From positions 373 to 6,412 of the forward strand of contig JAKJCD010000001.1 of NCBI GenBank assembly GCA_022706625.1: a stretch of 6,040 bases of DNA, given 5' to 3'. Shown piece by piece: positions 1 through 5,934 of the stretch. How positions within the stretch are numbered: position 1 is the stretch's first letter; each line of letters begins with the position of its first letter. The notes under the pieces are model-generated. The model ran no database searches. It saw nothing but the letters and a program-made list of their open reading frames with translations, and was not told the DNA's origin. The position numbers and the translations under genes were made by a program. This DNA comes from Bacillota bacterium. GTDB lineage: Bacteria > Bacillota > Clostridia > Peptostreptococcales > Anaerovoracaceae.

Positions 1-812
1 CGATAAAAGTGAACCACCTGACTATGTTCGCAGTACTCGGAACCATATGGCAGCCTTACATGGATAAGGGGATGCTGGATATTTCAGGCCACTGGGCAGT
101 GGCTGCGATTGAAAAGTGGTTATCAGCAGGCCTTGCCATGGGTGGCCCCGAAGGCTTATTCAGACCAGATGATTCAATAACAAGAGCTGAATTCGTCGCA
201 TTGGTAAACAGGGTATTCGGATTCAACGAAAAAACCGAGGGTGCTTTCAAGGATGTCGACGCCGCCGCATGGTATGCCGGTGATATAGCCAAGGCCTTTA
301 AAGCGGGCATATTGTCGGGCGATGGGGACGGCAACGCAAATCCCGAACAACCCATAACGAGGCAGGAAGCCGCGGGAATACTGGCAAGGGCATTTAATAT
401 CGAAGCCAAAAATCCAGTTGCGGCGGAGTGGTTTGCGGATTATAAAGAAATATCCTCCTGGGCAGAAGAAGCTGTAAGCGCACTGGCTGAAAACGGATAT
501 ATCATAGGCAGGACAGGATATCATTTCGCGCCCTTGGATAATATCACCCGGGCAGAAACAATAATAATGATAGATAATGTGATGGGAGAATTAAAGAATC
601 GGGCGGCTATATATACCGGCTCTGCGGCGGGTAACATGGTCGTCAACTCCCCTGGGATCGAATTACAGAATATGGTTATCAGCGGAAATCTATATCTTAC
701 TGAAGGAATAGGCGACGGTAAAGTTGTGCTTAACGGTGTGACCGTAAACGGAAAGATCTTTATATCAAAGGGCAATGAGAACAGCATAATAATCAAAAGC
801 CCGGTAAAATAA
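1..812 (+). CDS. SLH-domain surface protein, C-terminal part (5' end outside window)
   Basis: The reading frame is open to the left edge, and the first GTG (position 9) has no ribosome site or signal peptide behind it, so this is the tail of a larger secreted protein. Counting from that GTG, three S-layer-homology domains lie at about residues 24-72, 79-131 and 141-194, carrying the diagnostic ITRAE, ITRQE and ITRAE motifs. Family knowledge: SLH triplets anchor exported proteins to pyruvylated secondary cell-wall polymers. The first residues (VNHLTMFAVLG) resemble the end of an extracellular beta domain that often precedes SLH repeats. Residues about 205-262 read as one or two turns of a beta-helix-like repeat (VVNSPGIELQN, then LYLTEGIGDG and VTVNGK), which in related proteins often runs longer. 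The stop is followed within 22 bp by a strong terminator, so this is probably the genuine C-terminus. The activity of the missing N-terminal part cannot be inferred. Confidence 0.9.
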   Translation, partial: IKVNHLTMFAVLGTIWQPYMDKGMLDISGHWAVAAIEKWLSAGLAMGGPEGLFRPDDSITRAEFVALVNRVFGFNEKTEGAFKDVDAAAWYAGDIAKAFKAGILSGDGDGNANPEQPITRQEAAGILARAFNIEAKNPVAAEWFADYKEISSWAEEAVSALAENGYIIGRTGYHFAPLDNITRAETIIMIDNVMGELKNRAAIYTGSAAGNMVVNSPGIELQNMVISGNLYLTEGIGDGKVVLNGVTVNGKIFISKGNENSIIIKSPVK

Positions 813-833
813 CATTAATGCAAGAATAAAGAG

Positions 834-880
834 AAAAGCGACCGCCTAAATAATATCGAACGGCGGTCGTTTTTATTTTA
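834..880 (+). terminator. Rho-independent terminator after the SLH gene, possibly bidirectional
   Basis: A perfect 8-bp GC-rich stem pairs 839-846 (CGACCGCC) with 862-869 (GGCGGTCG) around a 15-nt loop. A-U pairs and one G-U extend it outward (AAAAG against TTTTT), and it runs into TTTTTATTTTA. It sits 22 bp after the SLH stop codon. Read on the minus strand, the same stem is followed by TTTTCTCTTTATTCTT, so it could also end transcription of the convergent ymxH-like gene, which stops at 920. No other terminator is visible between the two genes. Confidence 0.9.
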
Positions 881-919
881 ACTGATTCCAGAGTTGAGGC
901 TTCAAACAAAACAAGCAGT

Positions 920-1159
920 TCAAGCCGTTGTATCAACGATAATGATATCTTCACCGATTTTTTTAATACATTCCCATGGAAGGTGCACATAATTCCTGTT
1001 GCCTGTAAAGCTGATACGTCCCTTGTGCTCCGGAGCCATAATAACACGGATCTTTCCTGTGCTTTCTTCAAACATAAGCTCAGCGTTATACAGATCTCCA
1101 TACCGGCTTCCATCAGCGACATTAATGATTTCTTTGTCCCCCAGATCAGATAATCGCAT
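920..1159 (-). CDS. ymxH: YlmC/YmxH family PRC-barrel protein
   Basis: This 79-residue protein begins MRLSDLGDKEIINV and contains a GxRYGD turn (about 18-22), an ESTGKI strand segment (about 32-37), and a closing PWECIKKIGEDIIIVD (61-76). This is the layout of the small PRC-barrel YlmC/YmxH proteins, annotated as sporulation-associated in Firmicutes; their biochemical role is not established. The frame extends 16 codons further upstream, but the start at 1159 is preferred. It matches the family N-terminus exactly and has GGAGG five bases upstream, while the upstream extension would run through the promoter-like element. The gene is convergent with the SLH gene and divergent from tepA. In Bacillus subtilis, ymxH and tepA are near neighbours, so YmxH fits better than its paralogue YlmC, which sits beside sigG; sequence alone does not separate the two. 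Confidence 0.9.
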   Translation of the reverse strand: MRLSDLGDKEIINVADGSRYGDLYNAELMFEESTGKIRVIMAPEHKGRISFTGNRNYVHLPWECIKKIGEDIIIVDTTA

Positions 1160-1164
1160 ATTTT

Positions 1165-1169
1165 CCTCC
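1165..1169 (-). promoter_or_regulatory. Ribosome binding site fixing the ymxH start
   Basis: The plus-strand CCTCC reads GGAGG on the minus strand, five bases before ATG at 1159-1157. No comparable site precedes the ATG at 1207, so the shorter 79-residue product is chosen. Confidence 0.85.
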
Positions 1170-1193
1170 AAAATATCAAATGCTATCAGTGCA

Positions 1194-1231
1194 TGTTGAT
1201 AGGGCACATTATAGATGTCACCCTATCGGCA
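1194..1231. promoter_or_regulatory. Long inverted repeat in the ymxH-tepA divergent region (candidate operator)
   Basis: Perfect 7-bp arms GATAGGG (1198-1204) and CCCTATC (1221-1227) flank an inner pair ACAT (1206-1209) and ATGT (1215-1218) around TATAG. The outer arms extend to TGTT (1194-1197) and GGCA (1228-1231) if G-U pairs are allowed. There is no T-tract, so this is not an intrinsic terminator. It spans the -10 hexamer of the minus-strand gene and lies about 55 bp upstream of the tepA start, which fits a dimeric regulator's operator. The regulator is unknown. A stem-loop in a tepA leader RNA is the alternative. Confidence 0.55.
1208..1213 (-). promoter_or_regulatory. Perfect -10 hexamer (TATAAT) for ymxH
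   Basis: Plus-strand ATTATA reads TATAAT on the minus strand. Transcription would begin near 1201, giving a leader of about 42 bases to the ATG at 1159. At 17-bp spacing the -35 region reads ATATCT, a poor match to TTGACA, so the promoter may be weak, activator-dependent, or read by another sigma factor. It lies in the centre of the inverted repeat 1194-1231, so a protein bound there would block it. Confidence 0.5.
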
Positions 1232-1274
1232 GATATTAAAGTATATTAGTACAAACTCTATTTATTCCGGAATG

Positions 1275-1280
1275 AAAGGA
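1275..1280 (+). promoter_or_regulatory. Ribosome binding site fixing the tepA start
   Basis: AAAGGA lies six bases before ATG 1287. Two earlier in-frame starts (1215, 1272) have no such site, and the extension they add does not resemble the family. Confidence 0.7.
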
Positions 1281-1286
1281 AAAACT

Positions 1287-1994
1287 ATGAAAGAGAAAGA
1301 ACCGAATAAACAAGATGAGCCGAAGCAGGAGGAGGAGTCATCGGAAGTCAAAAAAACAATCGATGATTTCGGAGTTATCAATAATGCTTTTGATTTCAGG
1401 AGCGATATCCAGTACTTAACAGTAATAGGCAGTATAGAAGGTCATTCCGTACTCCCTCCTCAAGATAAGACAACAAAATACGAGAACATCATTCCGCAGC
1501 TTGTTGCAGTGGAAGAAAACAAGCATATTAAGGGTTTGCTTACTATACTTAATACTGTTGGAGGGGATGTGGAGGCAGGGCTTGCGATCGCAGAGCTTAC
1601 AGCTACTCTGTCAAAACCGACGGTCTCTTTTGTACTTGGCGGCGGTCACAGTATAGGCATTCCTCTTGCTACGGCCAGTAAATACTCGTTTATTGCCGAA
1701 AGCGCAACGATGACCATGCATCCTATAAGAATGACCGGGCTTGTTATAGGAGCACAGCAGACATATGAATACTTTCAGAGGATGCAGGGAAGGGTGGTCG
1801 ATTTTATTGTGAGAACATCAAAAGCAAGCCGGGAGACGGTCAACGAATACATGAATGCTACAGGCAATATGGCAAATGATGTTGGGACTATACTTTATGG
1901 GAAAGAAGCTGTTGAAATCGGTCTTATCGATGAAGTGGGAGGGCTTAGGGATGCATTGGCAAAACTGAAGGCAATGATAAGTGAATCAGAGTAG
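1287..1994 (+). CDS. tepA: ClpP-like serine protease, TepA (YmfB) family
   Basis: The predicted 235-residue protein has a highly charged N-terminal tail (1-27, Glu/Lys rich, no signal peptide) and then a ClpP/crotonase fold. Visible are the oxyanion-strand motif NTVGGDVEAG (89-98), the nucleophile motif GGGHSIG with Ser122, the catalytic-helix MTMHP with His145, and the family ending GKEAVEIGLIDEVGG (205-219). These match the Firmicute TepA/YmfB group, linked in Bacillus subtilis to protein translocation and spore-related functions. The third triad residue is less clear. Aligned by the GLID block, the usual ClpP Asp position holds Gly200, and Asp198 in NDVGT is the nearest candidate. The protein is likely cytoplasmic. 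It is divergent from ymxH and is followed by a 123-bp gap, with no clear terminator, before the Tad operon. The usual downstream partner gene spoIIIE is not present here. Confidence 0.9.
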   Translation: MKEKEPNKQDEPKQEEESSEVKKTIDDFGVINNAFDFRSDIQYLTVIGSIEGHSVLPPQDKTTKYENIIPQLVAVEENKHIKGLLTILNTVGGDVEAGLAIAELTATLSKPTVSFVLGGGHSIGIPLATASKYSFIAESATMTMHPIRMTGLVIGAQQTYEYFQRMQGRVVDFIVRTSKASRETVNEYMNATGNMANDVGTILYGKEAVEIGLIDEVGGLRDALAKLKAMISESE

Positions 1995-2018
1995 AGCAGC
2001 AGCTTGTTTAATCAGTTA

Positions 2019-2035
2019 TGTCGAAAAATGTCGCA
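2019..2035 (+). promoter_or_regulatory. Tandem Spo0A-box-like heptamers
   Basis: TGTCGAA (2019-2025) is an exact match to the classical 0A box, and TGTCGCA (2029-2035) matches six of seven positions. Both face the same way and start exactly 10 bp apart, about one helical turn. The second ends 9 bp before the -35 hexamer of the tad promoter, at about -61 to -45 from the predicted start. Spo0A-activated sigma-A promoters such as spoIIG and spoIIE carry 0A boxes close to their -35 regions. Binding by Spo0A is inference; a single 7-mer is common by chance, and it is the pair and its position that make this credible. Confidence 0.55.
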
Positions 2036-2044
2036 ATCACATTA

Positions 2045-2073
2045 TTGAAAGAGGAAAGGGCATAAGGTATAAT
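2045..2073 (+). promoter_or_regulatory. Sigma-A promoter of the tad operon
   Basis: The -35 hexamer TTGAAA (2045-2050) is separated by exactly 17 bp from a perfect -10 TATAAT (2068-2073). Transcription should start near 2080, leaving a leader of about 38 bases before tadZ, too short for a riboswitch. A second TATAAT at 2082-2087 has no matching -35 (GGCATA at 17 bp) and probably lies in the first transcribed bases. Confidence 0.8.
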
Positions 2074-2117
2074 GAATGTAATATAATGTAAAGCATGCAA
2101 TAATATAACATTGGGCC

Positions 2118-3212
2118 ATGAGCAAAATTAAACTACTTATACATCATAAAGATAAAGAATACACATTTGCCTTAGGACGCGCACTGGCCCTGAAGGGATC
2201 ATGCTTCGCAGTGGAACTTGATACTGATGAGGAAGTAAGCTATGAAAGCATTATTCAAGCTGCGAGAGAAAATAAATATGATTTGTTTCTGGTTGACACA
2301 GAGTGTAAACATAAGGCAGATCGAGAAAACGCCGTAAACCGGGAAAGGCTCTTAGGTCTTGCCGAAACACCTTGCCCGGCAGAATCTTCAAATTACATAT
2401 ATAAATATGGAGGACTGGACAGTATCAGTTCACAAATACAGATCCTTTATTCAATTCTGACCGGTAAAAGGCGAATATATCTTAATGGCAACAAGACGGA
2501 GATCATAGGTGTCACATCCGGCGCCGGAGGTGTCGGCACCAGCAGCATAGCGATATCTGTCGCCAGGGAATTGGTATCTTTGGACAGAAGAGACGTGCTT
2601 TATGTCTCGTTCGAGGAAACTGAGTCTACCTCGGTTTACATGCCTATTAGCGAAGGGCAGGCCTCGATCAGCGAATATCTGTACTATTTCTTTACAGCGG
2701 GGAAAGAGGTCACTTCATCCTTTATTGACAGTTTTATAGTATCCGATATGTATGGACTTTGTGGTTTTAGGCCCGCCTGTGGTTTAAATGAACTGCCGGA
2801 TCTGTCTTGCGACTTTCAGAGGAAATTTCTGGATTCATTGTTCAAATCAGGTCGTTTCAGATATATTGTTATTGATTTCCCGGCCCGGGTATCTGAAAGG
2901 ATCGAACATCTCATGGAGTATTGTCACAGGATATTGATAGTCGATGACGGAAGACCGGTCTCATTGGTAAAGAATCAAAATTTCATCGATAATATTTCTG
3001 CCCGGACACTTGAAGAAACATGGGAGCGTATAACCAGAGTCACAAATAAATGGACACCGGATAATGAGCATATGCCTGAGGGAGACAGATTTTATATCGA
3101 ATATGATGACGAAAGCTTTACTATATCCGATCATGGCATTGAAATAAGTCTCGCACGACGTTTTGGGCTGGGGGTGAGGAAAATTGCAGATGAACTTGAG
3201 GCCGAAATATGA
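2118..3212 (+). CDS. tadZ: TadZ/CpaE-like pilus localisation protein (receiver-like plus deviant MinD-type ATPase domain)
   Basis: The 364-residue protein has a CheY-like N-terminal domain (about 1-115). It keeps an Asp in the LFLVD strand (Asp60) but has His-His where receivers carry the acidic pair (residues 9-10), so it is probably an atypical receiver. A MinD/ParA-like domain follows: strand and P-loop GVTSGAGGVGTSS (131-143), then a Walker B-like YIVIDFPA (249-256). Both Walker A lysine positions are replaced (Ala136, Thr141). Family knowledge: TadZ/CpaE proteins place the Tad secretion machine in the cell and often have atypical ATPase domains. It is the first gene after the promoter, and its end overlaps tadA. 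ATG 2118 is the only sensible start, because an in-frame stop lies at 2106-2108 and the receiver strand begins at once. The ribosome site is poor (only GGG nearby). The C-terminal tail (about 295-364) is not recognised beyond the family. Confidence 0.85.
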   Translation: MSKIKLLIHHKDKEYTFALGRALALKGSCFAVELDTDEEVSYESIIQAARENKYDLFLVDTECKHKADRENAVNRERLLGLAETPCPAESSNYIYKYGGLDSISSQIQILYSILTGKRRIYLNGNKTEIIGVTSGAGGVGTSSIAISVARELVSLDRRDVLYVSFEETESTSVYMPISEGQASISEYLYYFFTAGKEVTSSFIDSFIVSDMYGLCGFRPACGLNELPDLSCDFQRKFLDSLFKSGRFRYIVIDFPARVSERIEHLMEYCHRILIVDDGRPVSLVKNQNFIDNISARTLEETWERITRVTNKWTPDNEHMPEGDRFYIEYDDESFTISDHGIEISLARRFGLGVRKIADELEAEI

Positions 3213-4410
3213 GACTGTCGCCAGTCTCAAAGAAATAACCGAGAATGTCAGGGCGGTGATAAACAGCCGAAAAGAAAAGCTTACCGACGCGGAAGTCCTT
3301 GAATTGATCGAAGAGTATGTGCTTCATGGCGGAAAAACGGAAAGATGTACCTTTGAAAAGAAATCCGAAATGATCAGAGGGGTTTTTAATGCCACAAGAA
3401 AGGAATTGGGCTTGCTGCAATGCTTTGCCGAGGATCGGGAAGTCAGCGAGATCATGGTGAACGGCCCCGGCTCTATATTTATTGAACGTCGGGGAAAGAT
3501 CGAAAAAATCGATAGATGTTTTGAAACGACGGAAGAGCTTGAGGAAATCATACACCGACTGGCAGGTAAAGTACATCGGGAAATCAATGATCTGTCACCT
3601 ATACTTGATGCTAGAATGGAGGATGGGTCAAGGATACATGCAGTAAACCGCAATGTGGCGATCAATGGGCCCATACTTTCGATCCGCCGCTTTCCCGAAC
3701 AGAGTATCACTATAAATGATCTGTTGCAATGGGGCACACTCAGCGAAGAGGCAGCATCGCTGCTGGAGAAGCTTGTCATTTGCGGTTGGAATATTTTTGT
3801 CTCGGGAGGAACAAGTTCGGGAAAAACCACATTGTTGAATGTTCTTTCGGGGTTCATTCCGAAAGAGGAGAGAGTCGTCGTAATAGAGGATTCTGCCGAG
3901 CTGCAAATACAGGGGGTTGAAAACCTGGTGCGGATGGAATGCCGAAGTGCAAATGTCCAGGGCAAGGGAGAAGTGACTATTCGGCAGTTGATTTGTGCAA
4001 GCCTGCGCATGCGCCCGGATCGCATAATTGTAGGAGAAGTCAGAGGCCCGGAAGTGATGGACATGCTTCAAGCTATGAATACCGGACATGATGGGTCTTT
4101 ATGTACAGGACACGGCAATTCTCCAGCAGGAATGCTGTCCCGTTTGGAAGCGATGTATCTTGCCGCCGCACCGTTTCCTATAGATGCGGTGAGAACTCAA
4201 ATAGTTGAAGCGATCGATGTCATAATTCATCTGGGGCGGATGCCGGATAAAAGCAGGAGAGTGCTGGAAATAGTTGAGGTGGAGGGCTTTCGCCAAGGGC
4301 GATACAGTGTAAACACTCTCTTCAGCTACCATAGTGAAAAAGGCCTTATTCCTACCGGAAATCAAATGAGGAATACGATCAAAGCTGAACGGAAAGGGAT
4401 TGTACTGTGA
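3190..4410 (+). CDS. tadA: TadA/CpaF-type pilus assembly ATPase
   Basis: This 406-residue hexameric secretion-ATPase homologue (type II/IV secretion, GspE/VirB11 superfamily) would power pilin assembly at the inner face of the membrane. From ATG 3190, the N-terminal domain includes ILDARMEDGSRIHA (138-151). The core has Walker A GGTSSGKTT (206-214, Lys212), an Asp box VVIEDSAEL (230-238), Walker B RIIVGEVRG (278-286, Glu283) and a His box around His300 and His308 (GHDGSLCTGHGNS). All catalytic motifs are intact. The start overlaps the last 23 bases of tadZ, suggesting translational coupling. GAGGA at 3176-3180 is nine bases before ATG 3190. A TTG at 3184 is a possible alternative adding two residues, since GGGGTGA ends six bases before it. 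The short tail after residue 370 is variable in the family. The protein would contact TadB and TadC. Confidence 0.95.
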   Translation: MNLRPKYETVASLKEITENVRAVINSRKEKLTDAEVLELIEEYVLHGGKTERCTFEKKSEMIRGVFNATRKELGLLQCFAEDREVSEIMVNGPGSIFIERRGKIEKIDRCFETTEELEEIIHRLAGKVHREINDLSPILDARMEDGSRIHAVNRNVAINGPILSIRRFPEQSITINDLLQWGTLSEEAASLLEKLVICGWNIFVSGGTSSGKTTLLNVLSGFIPKEERVVVIEDSAELQIQGVENLVRMECRSANVQGKGEVTIRQLICASLRMRPDRIIVGEVRGPEVMDMLQAMNTGHDGSLCTGHGNSPAGMLSRLEAMYLAAAPFPIDAVRTQIVEAIDVIIHLGRMPDKSRRVLEIVEVEGFRQGRYSVNTLFSYHSEKGLIPTGNQMRNTIKAERKGIVL

Positions 4411-5153
4411 TTGCCGATTACAACATCTACTCTTTGAGCAATAAGCAGCGGCTTTGCTTTTGTACTGTTTTCGGCATTATCATAGCCGGATCGCTTTATC
4501 TGTTTTACAACAGTTTGATCCTGTCGCTTTTAATGCTTTGCTCCTGCTACCCGGCTTTAAAAACATATTCAAAATATCTCGCAGAAAAGCGCAGAAGGGA
4601 ATTGTCCGTCCAATTCAGAGACCTTCTTTATGCTCTTTCCTCTTCGATATCGGCAGGGAGACAGATGCAAGAAGCGCTGGAGGAGGCAGAAGAAACCATG
4701 AAGCTTCTTTATGGTGAGGATGCTTTGATCAGCGGAGAGTTAGAAAATATGGTCTTATATATGGAGGAGAGCAGAGAAACCGTAGAGTCGGTACTGGAAG
4801 ATTTCGCGTTAAGATGCGGTGTGCCTGATATTGTGAGATTTGCCGATATTTACAGCATCAGTAAAAGAACAGGCGGAGATATGGAAAAAGTGATCAGAAA
4901 AACTGTGGGGATACTTTTTGATCGAATTGAGCTTGAGCAGGAAATACACACACGTACGGCGCAAAAAAGGATGGAATTTATAATATTAGCGGCGATGTCT
5001 CCGGCAATGCTGCTGCTTTTAAGGGTATCCTCCGGTTCCTACTTGGCAATAATGTACGAAACACTTGCGGGAAGACTTTTAATGACAATAGCTTTCTTAT
5101 TAACTGCCTTAGCGATATTTATTGGATTTCACATTATGCGCATTCGCCTGTAG
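4407..5153 (+). CDS. tadB: TadB-like pilus platform membrane protein (T2SS F domain)
   Basis: The predicted protein has 248 residues. Two hydrophobic segments (about 17-34 and 36-50) are followed by a cytoplasmic type II secretion F domain: FRDLLYALSSSISAG (70-84), a Glu-rich helix, then FADIYSISKRTGGDMEKVI (145-163). Two closing membrane segments lie at about 190-207 and 224-243. The family forms, with TadC, the inner-membrane platform on which the TadA ATPase acts. The start is GTG, whose GTGA overlaps the tadA stop codon by four bases. GGAAAGGG eight bases upstream serves as ribosome site, so the two genes are probably coupled. The copy is somewhat short compared with many proteobacterial TadB proteins but has all expected parts. 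Distinguishing TadB from TadC rests mainly on gene order and topology. Confidence 0.9.
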   Translation: MIADYNIYSLSNKQRLCFCTVFGIIIAGSLYLFYNSLILSLLMLCSCYPALKTYSKYLAEKRRRELSVQFRDLLYALSSSISAGRQMQEALEEAEETMKLLYGEDALISGELENMVLYMEESRETVESVLEDFALRCGVPDIVRFADIYSISKRTGGDMEKVIRKTVGILFDRIELEQEIHTRTAQKRMEFIILAAMSPAMLLLLRVSSGSYLAIMYETLAGRLLMTIAFLLTALAIFIGFHIMRIRL

Positions 5154-5164
5154 GAGAAGAAAAA

Positions 5165-5911
5165 ATGAACAGATTCTTGCCGGATCCGGAGATTTCGATG
5201 AAAAAATTTGGACACTTATACAGGTATGAAGATGTGGTTTTAAGTATACGGAAAAACCGTATGCAAATAGCGCAGACCTATCTGGTATTGGGCATTCTTT
5301 TCCTGACTGCCGCAAGCATTTTATTTTTCCGCAGTTTGCACGGAGAGGATTGCGAGAAAGATATATATATGATTTCATTGATTTTCTGTTCGCTTTTTTT
5401 TCTGATATATAAAACGAGATATCGTTCTATAGAAAAACAAGTAAAAAAAATCAGAGAGGCTATAAAGGAGGATTTTCCGGAGCTTATAGAAAAGACAGTT
5501 TTGCTTTTGAACGCTGGAATGGTCACAGAAACAGCTCTTAGGAAAATCTGCGAGGATTACGAAAAGACGGTAAGGATCACAGGGAGAAGAGCGCTTTATG
5601 ACGGTTTGACAGATATCATCGGCAAGATGAGGGAGAGCAACTTGCCTTTAGCTTCCGGGCTGTCAGAGTATGCTGTCAGGAGCGGCGTAAGGGAATTGAT
5701 GCGTTTTGCAGCTATCGTTGAGGATAATTTAAGCAAAGGCAGCGAGTTAACGGAAAAACTTGAGGGGGAAGGGGCTCTCCTATGGATGAGCAGAAAAAAA
5801 CGTGCGGAAGAAAAAGCAAGACTTGCTGAGACCAAACTGTCGTTTCCTTTGTTGCTGTTGCTTCTATCTGTCATGATAGTAACAACGGCTCCGATGCTGC
5901 TTTGTATGTAG
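5165..5911 (+). CDS. tadC: TadC-like pilus platform membrane protein (T2SS F domain)
   Basis: The predicted protein has 248 residues. Hydrophobic segments at about 37-56 and 68-83 precede a cytoplasmic F domain: FPELIEKTVLLLNAGM (104-119), then FAAIVEDNLSKGSELTEKL (181-199). A basic, charged helix (about 207-222, KKRAEEKARLAETK) leads to a C-terminal membrane segment (about 226-247). This ending is typical of TadC, the partner of TadB in the inner-membrane platform. ATG 5165 follows the tadB stop by 11 bases, and the ribosome site AGGAGAAGA overlaps that stop codon. The gene contains two 8-base homopolymers, T8 at 5394-5401 and A8 at 5443-5450. The frame is intact through both. An internal AAAGGAGG at 5464-5471 has no start codon at a useful distance and is probably coincidental. 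Confidence 0.9.
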   Translation: MNRFLPDPEISMKKFGHLYRYEDVVLSIRKNRMQIAQTYLVLGILFLTAASILFFRSLHGEDCEKDIYMISLIFCSLFFLIYKTRYRSIEKQVKKIREAIKEDFPELIEKTVLLLNAGMVTETALRKICEDYEKTVRITGRRALYDGLTDIIGKMRESNLPLASGLSEYAVRSGVRELMRFAAIVEDNLSKGSELTEKLEGEGALLWMSRKKRAEEKARLAETKLSFPLLLLLLSVMIVTTAPMLLCM

Positions 5912-5920
5912 TACAAACGA

Positions 5921-5932
5921 AAGGGGTGAAGG
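5921..5932 (+). promoter_or_regulatory. Strong ribosome binding site of the pilin gene
   Basis: AAGGGGTGAAGG sits directly before ATG 5935 and is close to the full anti-Shine-Dalgarno complement AAGGAGGTGA. It is among the strongest ribosome sites in the operon, which fits the need for many pilin copies from a downstream cistron. Confidence 0.75.
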
Positions 5933-5934
5933 AT

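Noticed and set aside
793..1179. 128-codon minus-strand frame overlapping ymxH and the terminator
   Set aside because: It runs through the intrinsic terminator and overlaps the well-supported ymxH frame; the product resembles no family.
1160..1207. Longer ymxH product starting at 1207
   Set aside because: It has no ribosome site, crosses promoter-like and palindromic DNA, and adds residues absent from the family; ATG 1159 has GGAGG.
2082..2087. Second TATAAT as a separate promoter
   Set aside because: At 17-bp spacing the upstream hexamer is GGCATA, no match to a -35; it lies just after the start predicted for the first promoter.
2080..2117. Riboswitch (for example cyclic di-GMP) in the tad leader
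   Set aside because: The predicted leader is only about 38 bases and shows no known aptamer core.
3121..3576. 151-codon minus-strand frame across the tadZ-tadA junction
   Set aside because: It lies entirely antisense to two conserved genes and shows no recognisable domain.
3324..4064. 246-codon open frame on the minus strand inside tadA
   Set aside because: It is a shadow of a fully motif-supported ATPase gene; its product is Ser/Thr/Pro-rich without a recognisable domain, and no independent gene context supports it.
5464..5471. Strong internal ribosome-site-like AAAGGAGG in tadC
   Set aside because: No ATG, GTG or TTG follows at a workable distance in a frame that stays open, so it likely reflects Lys-Glu-Asp codons.
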